A program made the position numbers and the translations under genes. Under the pieces are notes generated by a model. It saw nothing but the letters and a program-made list of their open reading frames with translations. It did not search any database and was not told the origin of the DNA. A DNA stretch of 64,000 nt from Bremerella sp. TYQ1 (GTDB lineage Bacteria; Planctomycetota; Planctomycetia; Pirellulales; Pirellulaceae), in contig NZ_CP083740.1 in assembly GCF_020150455.1 (NCBI RefSeq), forward strand, positions 6,593,001-6,657,000. The letters are read 5' to 3'. Every line of letters begins with the position of its first letter. Position 1 is the first letter of the stretch. This document shows, piece by piece, positions 32,501 to 38,968 of this stretch.

Positions 32501-33553
32501 TTCGGCAAACGCCGTATTGAGCGTCTCGGTATCATCTCCCGTGATCGGATCGAGGATCGGGTTTCCATCGGCATCGAATTCTGAGACATAAAAATCAAAT
32601 TGCACGGAGATATCAACGGAGCTTGAGGTGCCCACAATACTGTCGTACTCGACCACCAATTCCGAACCATTCAATGGAGTCGTATTGATAGGAGGCTCGG
32701 AGACGATCATTCCCGTTCCTACGCCAGCTCCGCCAAGGGCGACGTTGTTCAGATATACGATTCGGTTGGAGATTGGATCGGTTATGACCAAGTCCGTAAT
32801 CGTTTGGCCATCCGCGATGTCAATGTTGATGACATAGCTGCGCGGGAAATTCGAGCCCGTGGCTGTTTCGTTCTCAGGAGCGATCAACATCTTGTCGATG
32901 CGAATTACTTCAGGGGTCACCGAGTCGGAAACGAAATTGCTAACCGTGTCGTTGGGATTGTCGACGCTAGGATTGTCCAGCGGATCACACCCGTACTGAA
33001 ATCCGCCCCGGACTTCAATTGGCAATGCTTCGCCGACATCGGCGAGCTGATCGATGTTGGCGGTACCATGGATCGTCAATTCAGTCGAGTCAGCTTCATA
33101 AGATCCAAGCGGTAACTGAAGCACAATAAAGCGATCGCCAGGCGTGAGTCCTGAAACGATCACTGGCGTTCCATCGGGATTACGAAGCAATGGATGTTCG
33201 ACGGTGCCACTTGGACCGACGATTTGGTCGAGCACTGGAGTCAGGGCGATGCCTTCGATGTCGAACGTCACCGAGCCTGGGTCAGTACCCAGGCCATCAG
33301 GCGTATCGGTGCCTGCAGCGCCATCGGCTCCATTACGAGGTAGCACCACGTCAATGAAGGGGCCGAACCCGGGACCGGTGCCCGGAGCCAGGTCGAACGT
33401 AATATCAAATTCGACGGTCTCACCAATGAGCGCCTCGTCCGGCAGATCAACGGTGACGTCAGGGACCGCGTTCAGCAACACGCGTCGTTCGAGTCGTTCC
33501 AGGAGAAGTCCGCTTTGTTTTTTCTCAGTAGGACGTTTCAGCATGGGGATCAT
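23549..33553 (-). CDS. Giant LEPR-XLL surface protein with about 18 DUF11-like repeats
   Basis: 3,334 residues, from ATG at 33553 (a second ATG at 33544 is also possible). Residues 16-29 (LLLERLERRVLLNA) match the LEPR-XLL signature, a short N-terminal sorting-like motif of very large planctomycete surface proteins. The rest is a chain of Ig-like domains of the DUF11 type (TIGR01451), each starting with a 'VEK' or 'IEK' strand, followed by 'GD.V.Y.....' and a 'D.LP.G' loop. I count about 18, six pairs of which alternate in two types (see findings). The C-terminal 200 residues are different: RTPDLRIEPFISGIATPGS begins a segment that may be a capping or anchoring domain, with an aromatic-rich 'RRYYEPARQMATYFRPML'. 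It is highly acidic and poor in Cys. It is flanked by a TolC-like gene and a divergent HlyD/M50 operon. Likely extracellular and adhesin-like; transport route unknown. Confidence 0.9.
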   Translation of the reverse strand: MIPMLKRPTEKKQSGLLLERLERRVLLNAVPDVTVDLPDEALIGETVEFDITFDLAPGTGPGFGPFIDVVLPRNGADGAAGTDTPDGLGTDPGSVTFDIEGIALTPVLDQIVGPSGTVEHPLLRNPDGTPVIVSGLTPGDRFIVLQLPLGSYEADSTELTIHGTANIDQLADVGEALPIEVRGGFQYGCDPLDNPSVDNPNDTVSNFVSDSVTPEVIRIDKMLIAPENETATGSNFPRSYVINIDIADGQTITDLVITDPISNRIVYLNNVALGGAGVGTGMIVSEPPINTTPLNGSELVVEYDSIVGTSSSVDISVQFDFYVSEFDADGNPILDPITGDDTETLNTAFAEYTWDPIDPRDDDVTETVVDDGSDGNQTLTNKSIAVQKSVSNVNDIGPTGPSSGDVLEYRLEFQISDYFDFQNIVLSDLLSDGQSFDASFVPMLQISGNAGATSPLSNFQSANYSFVVQPGTPYGTEVTFEVSNELIDRGQSGTLIGNDGGSPGTTGVIVFRAVIDDTFRDPTLPPDSINVDQGDTVGNNVQVSGDIVGGESETDDSSTSTQLPTGSVDKTVFAINGNAIVGTPTLSPGDQVTYRISYELPLTEFQSLTITDSLPLPIFDASTVLTFVNSVQTTGVPAVGQITYGPNAQAFFDLYSTGGGLTPTLAQSMTSNSFSLDFGTFAAAAPEMTTIDLLFTVQVEDVPFADGLFLSNLVETVEGSTNSGASTDVDLIQVQTQSPELNLKKGVVSTDTASPPAEFTPGTTGPVPFTPPGTAGPAFTTPITSADLDTDPIDSDLSGIDAGDLVKFAIVVENTGSDDAFDLIINDTLPPGFVIPANATGLNLQVQSGDGTVLAFTDSAGNLITPGTEADFFFTSGSNGQGIRLVDPADLMGGDPLDGVIDGQPTGAASGSNIIVITFDLQAAADIPVGSEQLDTATLENFAGINNGVDWTEGVDGPFTDDAIVMVREPIVEKILTGTEIDNATNGFDEAVIGELVYFDIVVTLPEGVTPNLIVTDQFNLLSEMAFVQVDSITVSGDLSTDLPGGDLTAVTPVVTNNGTVITFDFGTVTNSNADNSVAETITISVTAVVLNDVQNQSGSQEVNRAEAEYTVNGQPITTTADAAPVTVIEPELDVTKTATVNGNTAPPGSGDAGDPVEYTITLQHSGSSETDAFDVTLTDLLPTGIVAPMVTGVVDSEGILTTADVVITGGTLQFAIGGDISMNTIDMNLGRVVTITVAGTLDNLTPGEAVTNEADIAWTSLDGDPGQRSTFNTDSVERTGADGPGGALNDYADTGTNTFLFDSPTLVKFVSTTSESHTGEVAGIEQVAIGEIVRYRLITRVPETIVGAFLQDQLPDGMTFLNDGTTMVAFVGDDPALFFSSSLGSPSNAYFEDSATFDLMNGALSFVVDSSLISPEAGSTDFTSGVDPIISLGTITNNENDANFEFIVIEFNALVNNVSGNQANTQLDNVFSVGGNNGEFAFTSNTETVQVVEPNVNVEKLVVTPPVDAGDTVTYSITIENLASATSTTAFDIRLSDIFDPALDLQSVQVVSSPVATIITDNSDTGAGNFVDMTFDRLDEGQSISLLITATVLDDTAVDLTIDNTADITYTSLPGDQGTAPNPTGSVLPATDSDPGEVNGERTGDDGPNGALNDYADTSTASLELDSPTVEKFVDETEYTIGEIVTYDLLVTLPEGTTLDLFLTDNLPPGLEYVSYEIITAAALSNGLLTEDYGGTLPTPMVNSPSGSGADLELDFGNTVTAADNDVDNNSFVVRVTARVLNIVANQDGITLTNTGELEYTDPDTSTTTLTTGSVDIELIEPELNVEKQISGQSQANLDAGDTIEYTVVISHDGSSTSDAFEVAFADFAPGDTLITSVVSVTGTGFGTTTIPIAEIVPGGASIVLSDTAGSGVFDLPLGASITLVYEVTIQDSLTPGEDLTNDASIDWSSVDGDVNPGDPQGERDGSSRPDANGLNNYFDDDSVTTGTATPTIEKTLVATSVPETIGNDLVVGETATFYLTVTLPEGTYPNDFVVTDFLPTMPGKLQLVSQTYRADLSDSDITFSNLAVTTSDSNTDMLDDTVTFTFTDLVNPSAVGTNDNLLVFEIVAIVPDDPTNVDGTTITNTGTVTYPGFTDSDMTDVDIVEPVLEIEKTSDISTANVGDIVTYTLVVSHASNSTATAFDIVIDDQLLEGMGLNDKLDLVVGSVMTSTGTVVTGNTSGDTTIAVAVDSLDIGDTVTITFEAQLNANVDPTGDTVINTASVNYDSNPGDGGRPGLDTDDNEVDTPQEEVGIDKVVIRTSEASTTSDQYNPDIVDLAIGEVVTYQITLDLPAGLYEDDVILTDLLPEYLALISGASDVRVTMVGGNISLNGTTVTTSDTGTDGYDDQLTITFDVDQVQLPGMGDPTLNQIVIEVDAQVLNVVDNQATGTPLVNTATVTLDTFTDSDTALVELVEPDLEIEKQITSQSQDPPDAGDTITYQVVIQHAAGSTADAFDVVFTDIAPSDTLITSVNVIATGFATPPTAEILGGGTSLRLNGATMGQFDMPLGSSITLEYTITLSDSVEHNQVLTNDADLTWSSLEGDQNSGQETGERDGSGAPDAMDVNNYFAGDSVSETVEGSLAIEKTTLNGTEFAIGDTVVYQLTVTLFEGFTPNLNITDLVASVFTVDPSTVQVNAGSQFTFASAPMASFMGGTLSIDLGDVTNAGDNNPMNNSFTITYEAVVVNDPANANNQTKPNSVEATSDNELSDNANFDVTIVEPFLDIEKTISDTTPHLGDIVTYEFVITHDAMSTTDAYDLIIQDVLPPEVTIVPGTLMVVSPMGTIVMDSSSGNMISLMIDQLALGESITITVDAEVTSDIADYGTTFTNTATLDWDSQPGENPEQRPDETMDDAEATIVGPDLTVEKSTPAVVLFPGDIYEYDLTVTNKQGPFADVATNVIVVDTLPPGVTFVSSTSPFFDNYDPTLGTVTFVIPSMAIGESIDIEMMVQLSDPAPPVEFVMNNVDVTHDDIDPTPEDNHDDVTTPIDESVTPDLVVTKDDGIIRAFPGDTIVYDILVTNVGNQTASGVVVTDTFPSDVLDFISASNGGVYDPSTSTIEWQLGNLAGQGGQVSLTITAQVKTIVSDPTIMDFTNFVNVRDDGTLGPDPTPENNFDSDTDLVTFYGKDAFNDFLGPFHDILDDPIRRTPDLRIEPFISGIATPGSTLHLEFRDPSGGLVGWKSVVTDSGGNYFANMQGVEFEREVRDSRVWSTSAQYGLNESMDGNLRRYYEPARQMATYFRPMLSPGSAYLGSPSNSLSSMLEADARPLQLADPSILAGYELRLSSFLPAGK

Positions 33554-33848
33554 CTGCCAACGGAACGTGTGAAAAAGATGGAACGGTCTGATCTATCTTG
33601 ATTCGCCGGAGTACGAATTAAACCGTCAAATCGTCGAAAATTTGCCTTCCGACAGGAGATTCGATTATGATTTGCGGGAACCCTAATTTCCAACAAAATC
33701 GGCATAATCGATACGCGGTCAGCCGCACTGCGGGCGTCCGGCAAAACGCTCGAGCATCGTGAATTCGGAACGGCGATTGCATTTTCTCGCATCGTTCAAG
33801 TTTCAAGATCCCTAAGCAGCTTGTTACGGCTGCCCATCCCAGCGGACG
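33554..33848. promoter_or_regulatory. Divergent promoter region between giant protein gene and HlyD/M50 operon
   Basis: A 295-bp gap between two divergent genes, so it must hold promoters in both directions. I see no clear -35/-10 pair or operator that I would rely on. The shared region suggests coordinated control of the giant protein and its possible export operon. Confidence 0.5.
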
Positions 33849-34718
33849 ATGCAAGTGGAAAGAAGACACAAAACACTGGTAATTACCGCTTCGATTGCCG
33901 TTCTGTGCTTTTTGTTGCCCTGTTTGTCCCAGGCAGAGGAAGCAACGATTCAGAGCTTCACGGAGCCTGTCGAGACGGTCCGTGTTGCCTTTTCGCAACC
34001 TGGGAAGTTGCAGAAGCTCAACGTTGCGGAAGGCGAGCAAGTAGAAGCGGGAAAGATTTTGGCAACGCTCGATGAAGGGGCGTTGGGGGTCATGTTTGAG
34101 ATTGCGGAGGTCCGTTCGGCGGATCAATCTCCGGTGCATGCCGCCCAAGCCGAAGTCGACTCACTCACACAAAGAGTTACTGATCTGAAGGAACTCGTCG
34201 ACTCAGGCGGTTCCTCTACGGCAGAAGTTCGTCGTGTATCGACCGATTTAGAAATCGCCGCGGCCAAGCTTCAATCGGCCCAGCGAGAGCAAGAGATCAA
34301 CGCGTTAGAAGTTCGCCGTCTTGCTGCCGAACGCCAGAAGTACGAACTGCCGGCTCCGATTGATGGCTACGTCGTCGAAATATTGAAGCATCCCGGCGAG
34401 TTCATCAGCGCGAACGATCCCGAGGTATTGCAGCTTGTCAAACTCAATCCGCTGAGGGTTCGATTTCACGTCCCTGTCGAGATGGTCGAGGCTTTGAAGA
34501 CAGGGCAATCGGTTGAAGTCACGTTGCCGCAGTCGCGTCAGCAAGCGGAAGGGACGATTCAGCGCGTCTCGCATGTGATCGATCCCGAAAGCGCCACCGT
34601 TCTGGTGGAAGTCAACATTCCCAATCCGGAATCGAAATATCGTAGCGGTGCATTATGCCTGTGGAACGGAATGCCGCGGAACTCCAACAAAACATCCAAC
34701 GTGGGGACAGCCCAATGA
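33849..34718 (+). CDS. HlyD-like periplasmic adaptor (membrane-fusion protein)
   Basis: 289 residues, ATG at 33849. It has a signal peptide (hydrophobic at residues 9-27, ending LSQAEEA). The order is typical of a membrane-fusion protein: a lipoyl/biotinyl-like half-motif (residues 42-72: 'VRVAFSQPGKLQKLNVAEGEQVEAGKILATLD'), a helical hairpin rich in Gln/Glu/Arg (residues 95-155), the second lipoyl half ('YELPAPIDGYVVEILKHPGEFI') and a beta-barrel ('PLRVRFHVPVEMVEALKTGQSVEVTLPQ'). It is short for the family and lacks an N-terminal membrane helix other than the signal. It starts the operon, and its stop overlaps the next start in an ATGA. It probably bridges an inner-membrane component to the TolC-like channel. 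Confidence 0.87.
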   Translation: MQVERRHKTLVITASIAVLCFLLPCLSQAEEATIQSFTEPVETVRVAFSQPGKLQKLNVAEGEQVEAGKILATLDEGALGVMFEIAEVRSADQSPVHAAQAEVDSLTQRVTDLKELVDSGGSSTAEVRRVSTDLEIAAAKLQSAQREQEINALEVRRLAAERQKYELPAPIDGYVVEILKHPGEFISANDPEVLQLVKLNPLRVRFHVPVEMVEALKTGQSVEVTLPQSRQQAEGTIQRVSHVIDPESATVLVEVNIPNPESKYRSGALCLWNGMPRNSNKTSNVGTAQ

Positions 34719-34975
34719 ATGCGGAACCAATCAAGTTCGTTGTTAAGTACGAAACGACCTCGGCTCTTTACGCCGGACAGACCATTGTGAATGCTGTAGG
34801 GGATGAGGTGATTGTTGATTTCTCCTCAGGCCCGATTCCTGGACAAGGAGAGCAAGTACTGCCGATTCATACTCGCATCGCATTGTCGAGCGAATCGGCA
34901 AGCCGACTGGCACGACTTCTCCTGCAAGCGACAAACCGTCAGTCTGACGATGAAGCACGCTTGCCGGGCAGTTAA
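34715..34975 (+). CDS. Small DUF3467-like protein
   Basis: 86 residues from the ATG at 34715, which overlaps the previous stop as ATGA. It has a short beta-rich pattern: 'FVVKYETTSALYAGQTIVNAVGDEVIVDFSSG' then 'RIALSSESASRLARLLLQAT'. This resembles DUF3467, a small soluble protein family found next to various systems, but without a database search this is a weak assignment. The translational coupling with the adaptor, and the 58-bp gap to the next HlyD gene, indicate a role in the same system, perhaps an accessory or chaperone protein. An upstream in-frame ATG (34655) lies within the preceding gene and is not chosen. Confidence 0.6.
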   Translation: MNAEPIKFVVKYETTSALYAGQTIVNAVGDEVIVDFSSGPIPGQGEQVLPIHTRIALSSESASRLARLLLQATNRQSDDEARLPGS

Positions 34976-35033
34976 GGAGTCACGGATGCAAGAGGCATGT
35001 CTTTCTTTCAGGAACTCTTAAGAGCCCTAATGC

Positions 35034-36797
35034 ATGTTGGCTGAAATCAACTCATCCACGAATCGCCCAGCGGTGAACGATCTCACGCAGCAATATCTAG
35101 TTGTTTTGCAGCAAGATACGGAATGCGACGTGATCCAGCGCCAACTAGCTGTATTAACTCAGCAGCGAATCAACGCCCGAAGCGTGCAATGGATTTCACT
35201 ACCGGCGGAAGGCAATAACGAGGAAAAGAACGAAGCTATTTCGCTCGATGAAGAACTGCTTGCCTGTTTGAACCTGGCTCGAGAGAAACAAGCTGCCGCG
35301 ATTCAGGCAAGCCAGCGAGTTCCTAAAGCATTCGATATCGCGATTCATGTTCCGAAGCACGGCACGCTCGTAAGCCGCATTATTGCGAACGAACGCACGT
35401 TGCCATCGTTTGTGGCATTGCTGCAATTGGCGGCCGGCTATTTCGTGATGGCGGAAAAGAGGCAGTCGCAATTGCCCGCTCCGGAAGTGCAGACAAGCTC
35501 GCGGCTCTTATCAGCGGTTAGCAAAGGAACTTCGCTGGCAGAAGTGGGGCGAACATGGTCTCTCGATCTGTCGACCGTCGCTGGAGCAAAAATCGCTTTG
35601 CTCTGCCTGAAAAAGGGTTGGAGGAACAAGCTTGAACTAGTTGCGATGTCTTCCCGAGACATCCCTGCCGGACAAGGAGAGGTGACTCAAACGGCGTGTC
35701 AAATGGCTCGTCAGGCGATGATTGCTTCCGGCGAAGCAGATGGCATTGTCGGTAATCACGGACATTGCCACGCCCAGTCGGCCGATCGATTGGCGCTGCA
35801 ATTAGGCGTGCATCAGGCCGTCGCTTACGCTTTGGTCGATGCACACGGCGAAGCTCAAGGGGCGGTCATCCTCGCAGGCGACACACTGCTTCCGAAAAAA
35901 CTTGAGGAAGCACAACGACTGATTGCTGCGACTTCGCCGGTATTGTTACTCAATCAAAAAGCTCTTCCGGCAAAGCAGAGAAACAAGACGTCCAGTACCG
36001 TCAAGCGAACGGCATGGATCGCCGGAGCTGTGCTACTTTTGGCAGGTCTTATGGCATTGCCGATTCCGTACTACCTAAGATGCGAAACCACTCTCGAACC
36101 GGTAACGCGTCGTTTCATCGGAGCTCCCTTTACCGGGGTTCTTTCTCAGGCTCATGCCGAATCTGGCGACTTGATTGAAGCAGGGCAATTGCTCGCGAAT
36201 CTGGATGATCAACCATTGAAGATCAAACGGTCGCAAATCGCCGTGGAACTGGCTCGTGTAACAAAACAGCGGGAAGTTCACCTCGCGCAGGGCGAAATCG
36301 CAAAGTCTCAAATCGACGAGCTCCGCCGCAAAGAATTGAATGCAGAACTCCAATTGATCGATCAGCAACTCAATCAGGCCGAGATTCGTTCGCCGATTTC
36401 AGGAGTCGTTCTTAGTAACGACTTGAACGATGTCGTTGATGCTCCTGTCGATCTGGGACAAAACCTATTTGAAATTGCCCCGCTCGACTCGCTCCGGGCA
36501 CGGATCCTCGTTCCGGATGAAGATGCCGATTCCATCGAAGTCGGTCGGGTGGTTCATGTTTGGATCTTGGGTAATTCTGGACCGGCACTCGAAGGTGAGC
36601 TTTCTCGCATTTCACCCATCGCGGAAGTTCAGGAAGGCAAAAACGCGATTACAGCAGAGGTGATACTTTCCGATCCCGAAAAGCTGCTTCGACCGGGGAT
36701 GAAGGGAAGGGCGTCGATCGATGTGGGGAAGAAAACGGTGGGATGGATTGTGTTTCATCGCTTGTGGAATCAATGGCGAATCTATTCACCATGGTGA
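35034..36797 (+). CDS. HlyD-like adaptor with long cytoplasmic GAF-like domain
   Basis: 587 residues. The N-terminal 320 residues are soluble and have no signal peptide. Residues 165-305 ('LLSAVSKGTSLAEVGRTWSLDL' to 'AVAYALVDAHGEAQGAVILAGD') resemble a GAF-like sensor fold. A single transmembrane helix lies near residues 326-346 (WIAGAVLLLAGLMALPIPYYL), and is followed by a periplasmic adaptor part: lipoyl-half motifs ('FTGVLSQAHAESGDLIEAGQLLANL', residues 360-395; 'AEIRSPISGVVLS'), a coiled-coil hairpin, and a beta-barrel. The C-terminus ends in an aromatic segment (VFHRLWNQWRIYSPW). The arrangement is of a cytoplasm-facing sensor coupled to an adaptor, unusual compared with HlyD alone. It ends 12 bp upstream of the M50 fusion gene. 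Confidence 0.8.
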   Translation: MLAEINSSTNRPAVNDLTQQYLVVLQQDTECDVIQRQLAVLTQQRINARSVQWISLPAEGNNEEKNEAISLDEELLACLNLAREKQAAAIQASQRVPKAFDIAIHVPKHGTLVSRIIANERTLPSFVALLQLAAGYFVMAEKRQSQLPAPEVQTSSRLLSAVSKGTSLAEVGRTWSLDLSTVAGAKIALLCLKKGWRNKLELVAMSSRDIPAGQGEVTQTACQMARQAMIASGEADGIVGNHGHCHAQSADRLALQLGVHQAVAYALVDAHGEAQGAVILAGDTLLPKKLEEAQRLIAATSPVLLLNQKALPAKQRNKTSSTVKRTAWIAGAVLLLAGLMALPIPYYLRCETTLEPVTRRFIGAPFTGVLSQAHAESGDLIEAGQLLANLDDQPLKIKRSQIAVELARVTKQREVHLAQGEIAKSQIDELRRKELNAELQLIDQQLNQAEIRSPISGVVLSNDLNDVVDAPVDLGQNLFEIAPLDSLRARILVPDEDADSIEVGRVVHVWILGNSGPALEGELSRISPIAEVQEGKNAITAEVILSDPEKLLRPGMKGRASIDVGKKTVGWIVFHRLWNQWRIYSPW

Positions 36798-36809
36798 GAT
36801 GAAAACACA

Positions 36810-38945
36810 ATGAATCCACTACTGCAATTGCGGCCTCAACTCCGCTCCGAAATCCGTTTCTCAATCGAGTCGTATGGTTCGACGCCTTGCTGCGTTTTAG
36901 AAGACCCGATCAGTGAGAACTTCTGGCGAATCGGCATCCCTGAATTTCGTTTTATCTCTCAGCTGGATGGGATTCGATCCATTCCCGAGGCCCTGGCTGC
37001 CGCGAATCGGGACGCGGACGAGACGCCAGTATCCCCATCCGATGCCGAGAAAATACTGCACTGGCTGGTGCGTGAAGATTTGTTGGCCAATGCTCGAAGT
37101 GGTAGTCCGACGCAGCCCAAAGGCTCGCTCGCAGAACGAACCGGCAGCTTGATCTTTCTGCGTTGGCCGCTCGGTAATCCGCAACCGTTGTTGGAAAAGC
37201 TTTACCCCTGGCTTGGCTTTGTAACCGGGCCAGGCTTCGCGTTGATTTGGGCCGCCGTTGTCTTAGCGGCGTTGTATCTTGTAGTCGGCAACTGGAACGA
37301 GTTTCGTGATTCATCGGTGAGCGTCATCTCGCCTGATCAATGGTGGCATTTTGTTCTCATCTGGTGGGGGCTGAAAGCGGTTCACGAATTGTTCCACGGA
37401 CTGACGTGCCTTCGCTATGGTGGGCAAGTGCGAGAAGCGGGGATTTTATTCATTCTGTTCGCACCCCTGGGGGCGTATGTCGATGTAACCTCCAGCTGGC
37501 GATTTGGCTCGAAGTGGGAACGGATTCATGTCATCGTGGCGGGCATTTATTCCGAGTTCCTTGTTGCCGCTTTGGCGATCATCGTCTGGGCGAACACCGA
37601 CGACATAGTCGTGAAGCAAATTTGTTTACAAACGGCCTTGCTCGCGACGATTGCTACCGTATTGTTCAACAGCAATCCGCTGATTCGCTTCGATGGCTAT
37701 TACCTATTGTCGGATTGGTTGGAAATCCCCAATCTTTACCAGCGAGGGCAGTTGGCACTGCGGCGGTTAGTCGGACGCATCTTCTTCGGGGCGTCGGCGA
37801 CGGAAGAACATACCTCAGGACGTTGGCAAACGTTCATCCTCGGCTATGGAGTTGCCGCTTGGATTTGGAAGGTTCTTCTGTGTGCGAGTATCTTGGTCGC
37901 ATGTGCTTCGCTACTGCATGGAGCGGGGCTGGTGCTTGCCATTTTGGCGACCATCGCCTGGCTGGTCCTGCCGCTGTGTCGTGGCCTCATGTCGATCGCT
38001 CAAGTCTGCCGGACTCAACCAGCAAAAGCGGTTCGTGCGATCCTCGTTGCTACGTTATTGGGTGGTGCCGCCTATTTCCTGCTCAGCGTGCTGATCGTGC
38101 CGCAGTATGTCATTGTTCCCGGGGTAATACGGCCGACGAAAATGAGTATCGTCCGCTCAAACGTCGCCGGTCAGGTCATCGACGTTCAAGTGAAGCCAGG
38201 GCAATCTGTGCAAGAGGGCGACTTGCTGGTCCGTCTGGAAAGCCCTGAACTCGACCTGCGTGTCCTCCAAGCACAAAACGAATTGAAACGCATTGAACAG
38301 CGACGACGACAACTCAATCGAGAGGATCGCATCGCCGAAGAGCTCGCCGAAGTCGAAGTCGCACGGCACCAACAGCAGCAGTTGGATATCTTGTTAAATC
38401 AACAACAAAGCTTAGAGGTTCATGCACCGCATGACGGTATCGTGACAGATTTCGATTTGTCCCACTTGAGCGAACAGTATATCGACCGCGGAACTCCGTT
38501 GGTCAACATTGCCGAAGTTGCACAACTTGAATTCTGGTTCTCCGGACGACAGAATCAAATCGATTTGCTCCGCCGCTATCTCCGTGACAAGTCGACACGA
38601 AGGGAACTGCACGTCGAGATGTTTGTCGATCAACATGTCCCAGTCGGTTTGAATGTTGAGAAGCTCACGCTCAACGAATCGGCAACACGCGACTTGGAAG
38701 AAGATGCATTGTCCGCTCTTTCAGGAGGCAGCATCGCCGTCAGCGCACGTCAGCGAGCTAGCGGTCGTACTTTCTACGAAACGGTCGATTCTCGTATTTC
38801 TGGCAAAATGCCTCTCGATGTCAACGAATCCCTGGTGCCTGGATCGAAAGGGACGCTGCGTATCACGTTGCAGCGGCGCACTGTGTTGCAATGGCTTAGT
38901 CCTTGGCTTGAAGAGAAGTGGCTGCGAACACGTGATCAACTGTAA
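36810..38945 (+). CDS. M50 (site-2-type) metalloprotease fused to a HlyD-like adaptor
   Basis: 711 residues. An N-terminal soluble domain (residues 1-100) may be PqqD-like. About six transmembrane helices follow. The zinc motif HELFH is at residues 192-196, and the second M50 motif FDGYYLLSD starts near residue 294, with Asp 295 as the expected third zinc ligand. The last transmembrane helix (residues about 415-435) leads into a HlyD-like adaptor: lipoyl half 'VKPGQSVQEGDLLVRLESPE' near 458, a coiled-coil hairpin (residues 490-530), then 'EVHAPHDGIVTDFDL'. It could cleave a membrane or lipid-anchored substrate and at the same time act as an adaptor to the TolC-like channel. It has no ATPase domain, so the energy source is unknown. 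Related proteins are annotated elsewhere as putative peptide zinc metalloproteases without known function. Confidence 0.88.
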   Translation: MNPLLQLRPQLRSEIRFSIESYGSTPCCVLEDPISENFWRIGIPEFRFISQLDGIRSIPEALAAANRDADETPVSPSDAEKILHWLVREDLLANARSGSPTQPKGSLAERTGSLIFLRWPLGNPQPLLEKLYPWLGFVTGPGFALIWAAVVLAALYLVVGNWNEFRDSSVSVISPDQWWHFVLIWWGLKAVHELFHGLTCLRYGGQVREAGILFILFAPLGAYVDVTSSWRFGSKWERIHVIVAGIYSEFLVAALAIIVWANTDDIVVKQICLQTALLATIATVLFNSNPLIRFDGYYLLSDWLEIPNLYQRGQLALRRLVGRIFFGASATEEHTSGRWQTFILGYGVAAWIWKVLLCASILVACASLLHGAGLVLAILATIAWLVLPLCRGLMSIAQVCRTQPAKAVRAILVATLLGGAAYFLLSVLIVPQYVIVPGVIRPTKMSIVRSNVAGQVIDVQVKPGQSVQEGDLLVRLESPELDLRVLQAQNELKRIEQRRRQLNREDRIAEELAEVEVARHQQQQLDILLNQQQSLEVHAPHDGIVTDFDLSHLSEQYIDRGTPLVNIAEVAQLEFWFSGRQNQIDLLRRYLRDKSTRRELHVEMFVDQHVPVGLNVEKLTLNESATRDLEEDALSALSGGSIAVSARQRASGRTFYETVDSRISGKMPLDVNESLVPGSKGTLRITLQRRTVLQWLSPWLEEKWLRTRDQL

Positions 38946-38968
38946 GGCGTCAGCAACGTTTCACGTAA

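Noticed and set aside
33849..38945. A complete type I secretion system with ABC transporter
   Set aside because: No Walker A/ABC signature motif was seen in the operon or its neighbours; the M50–HlyD fusion takes the usual position.
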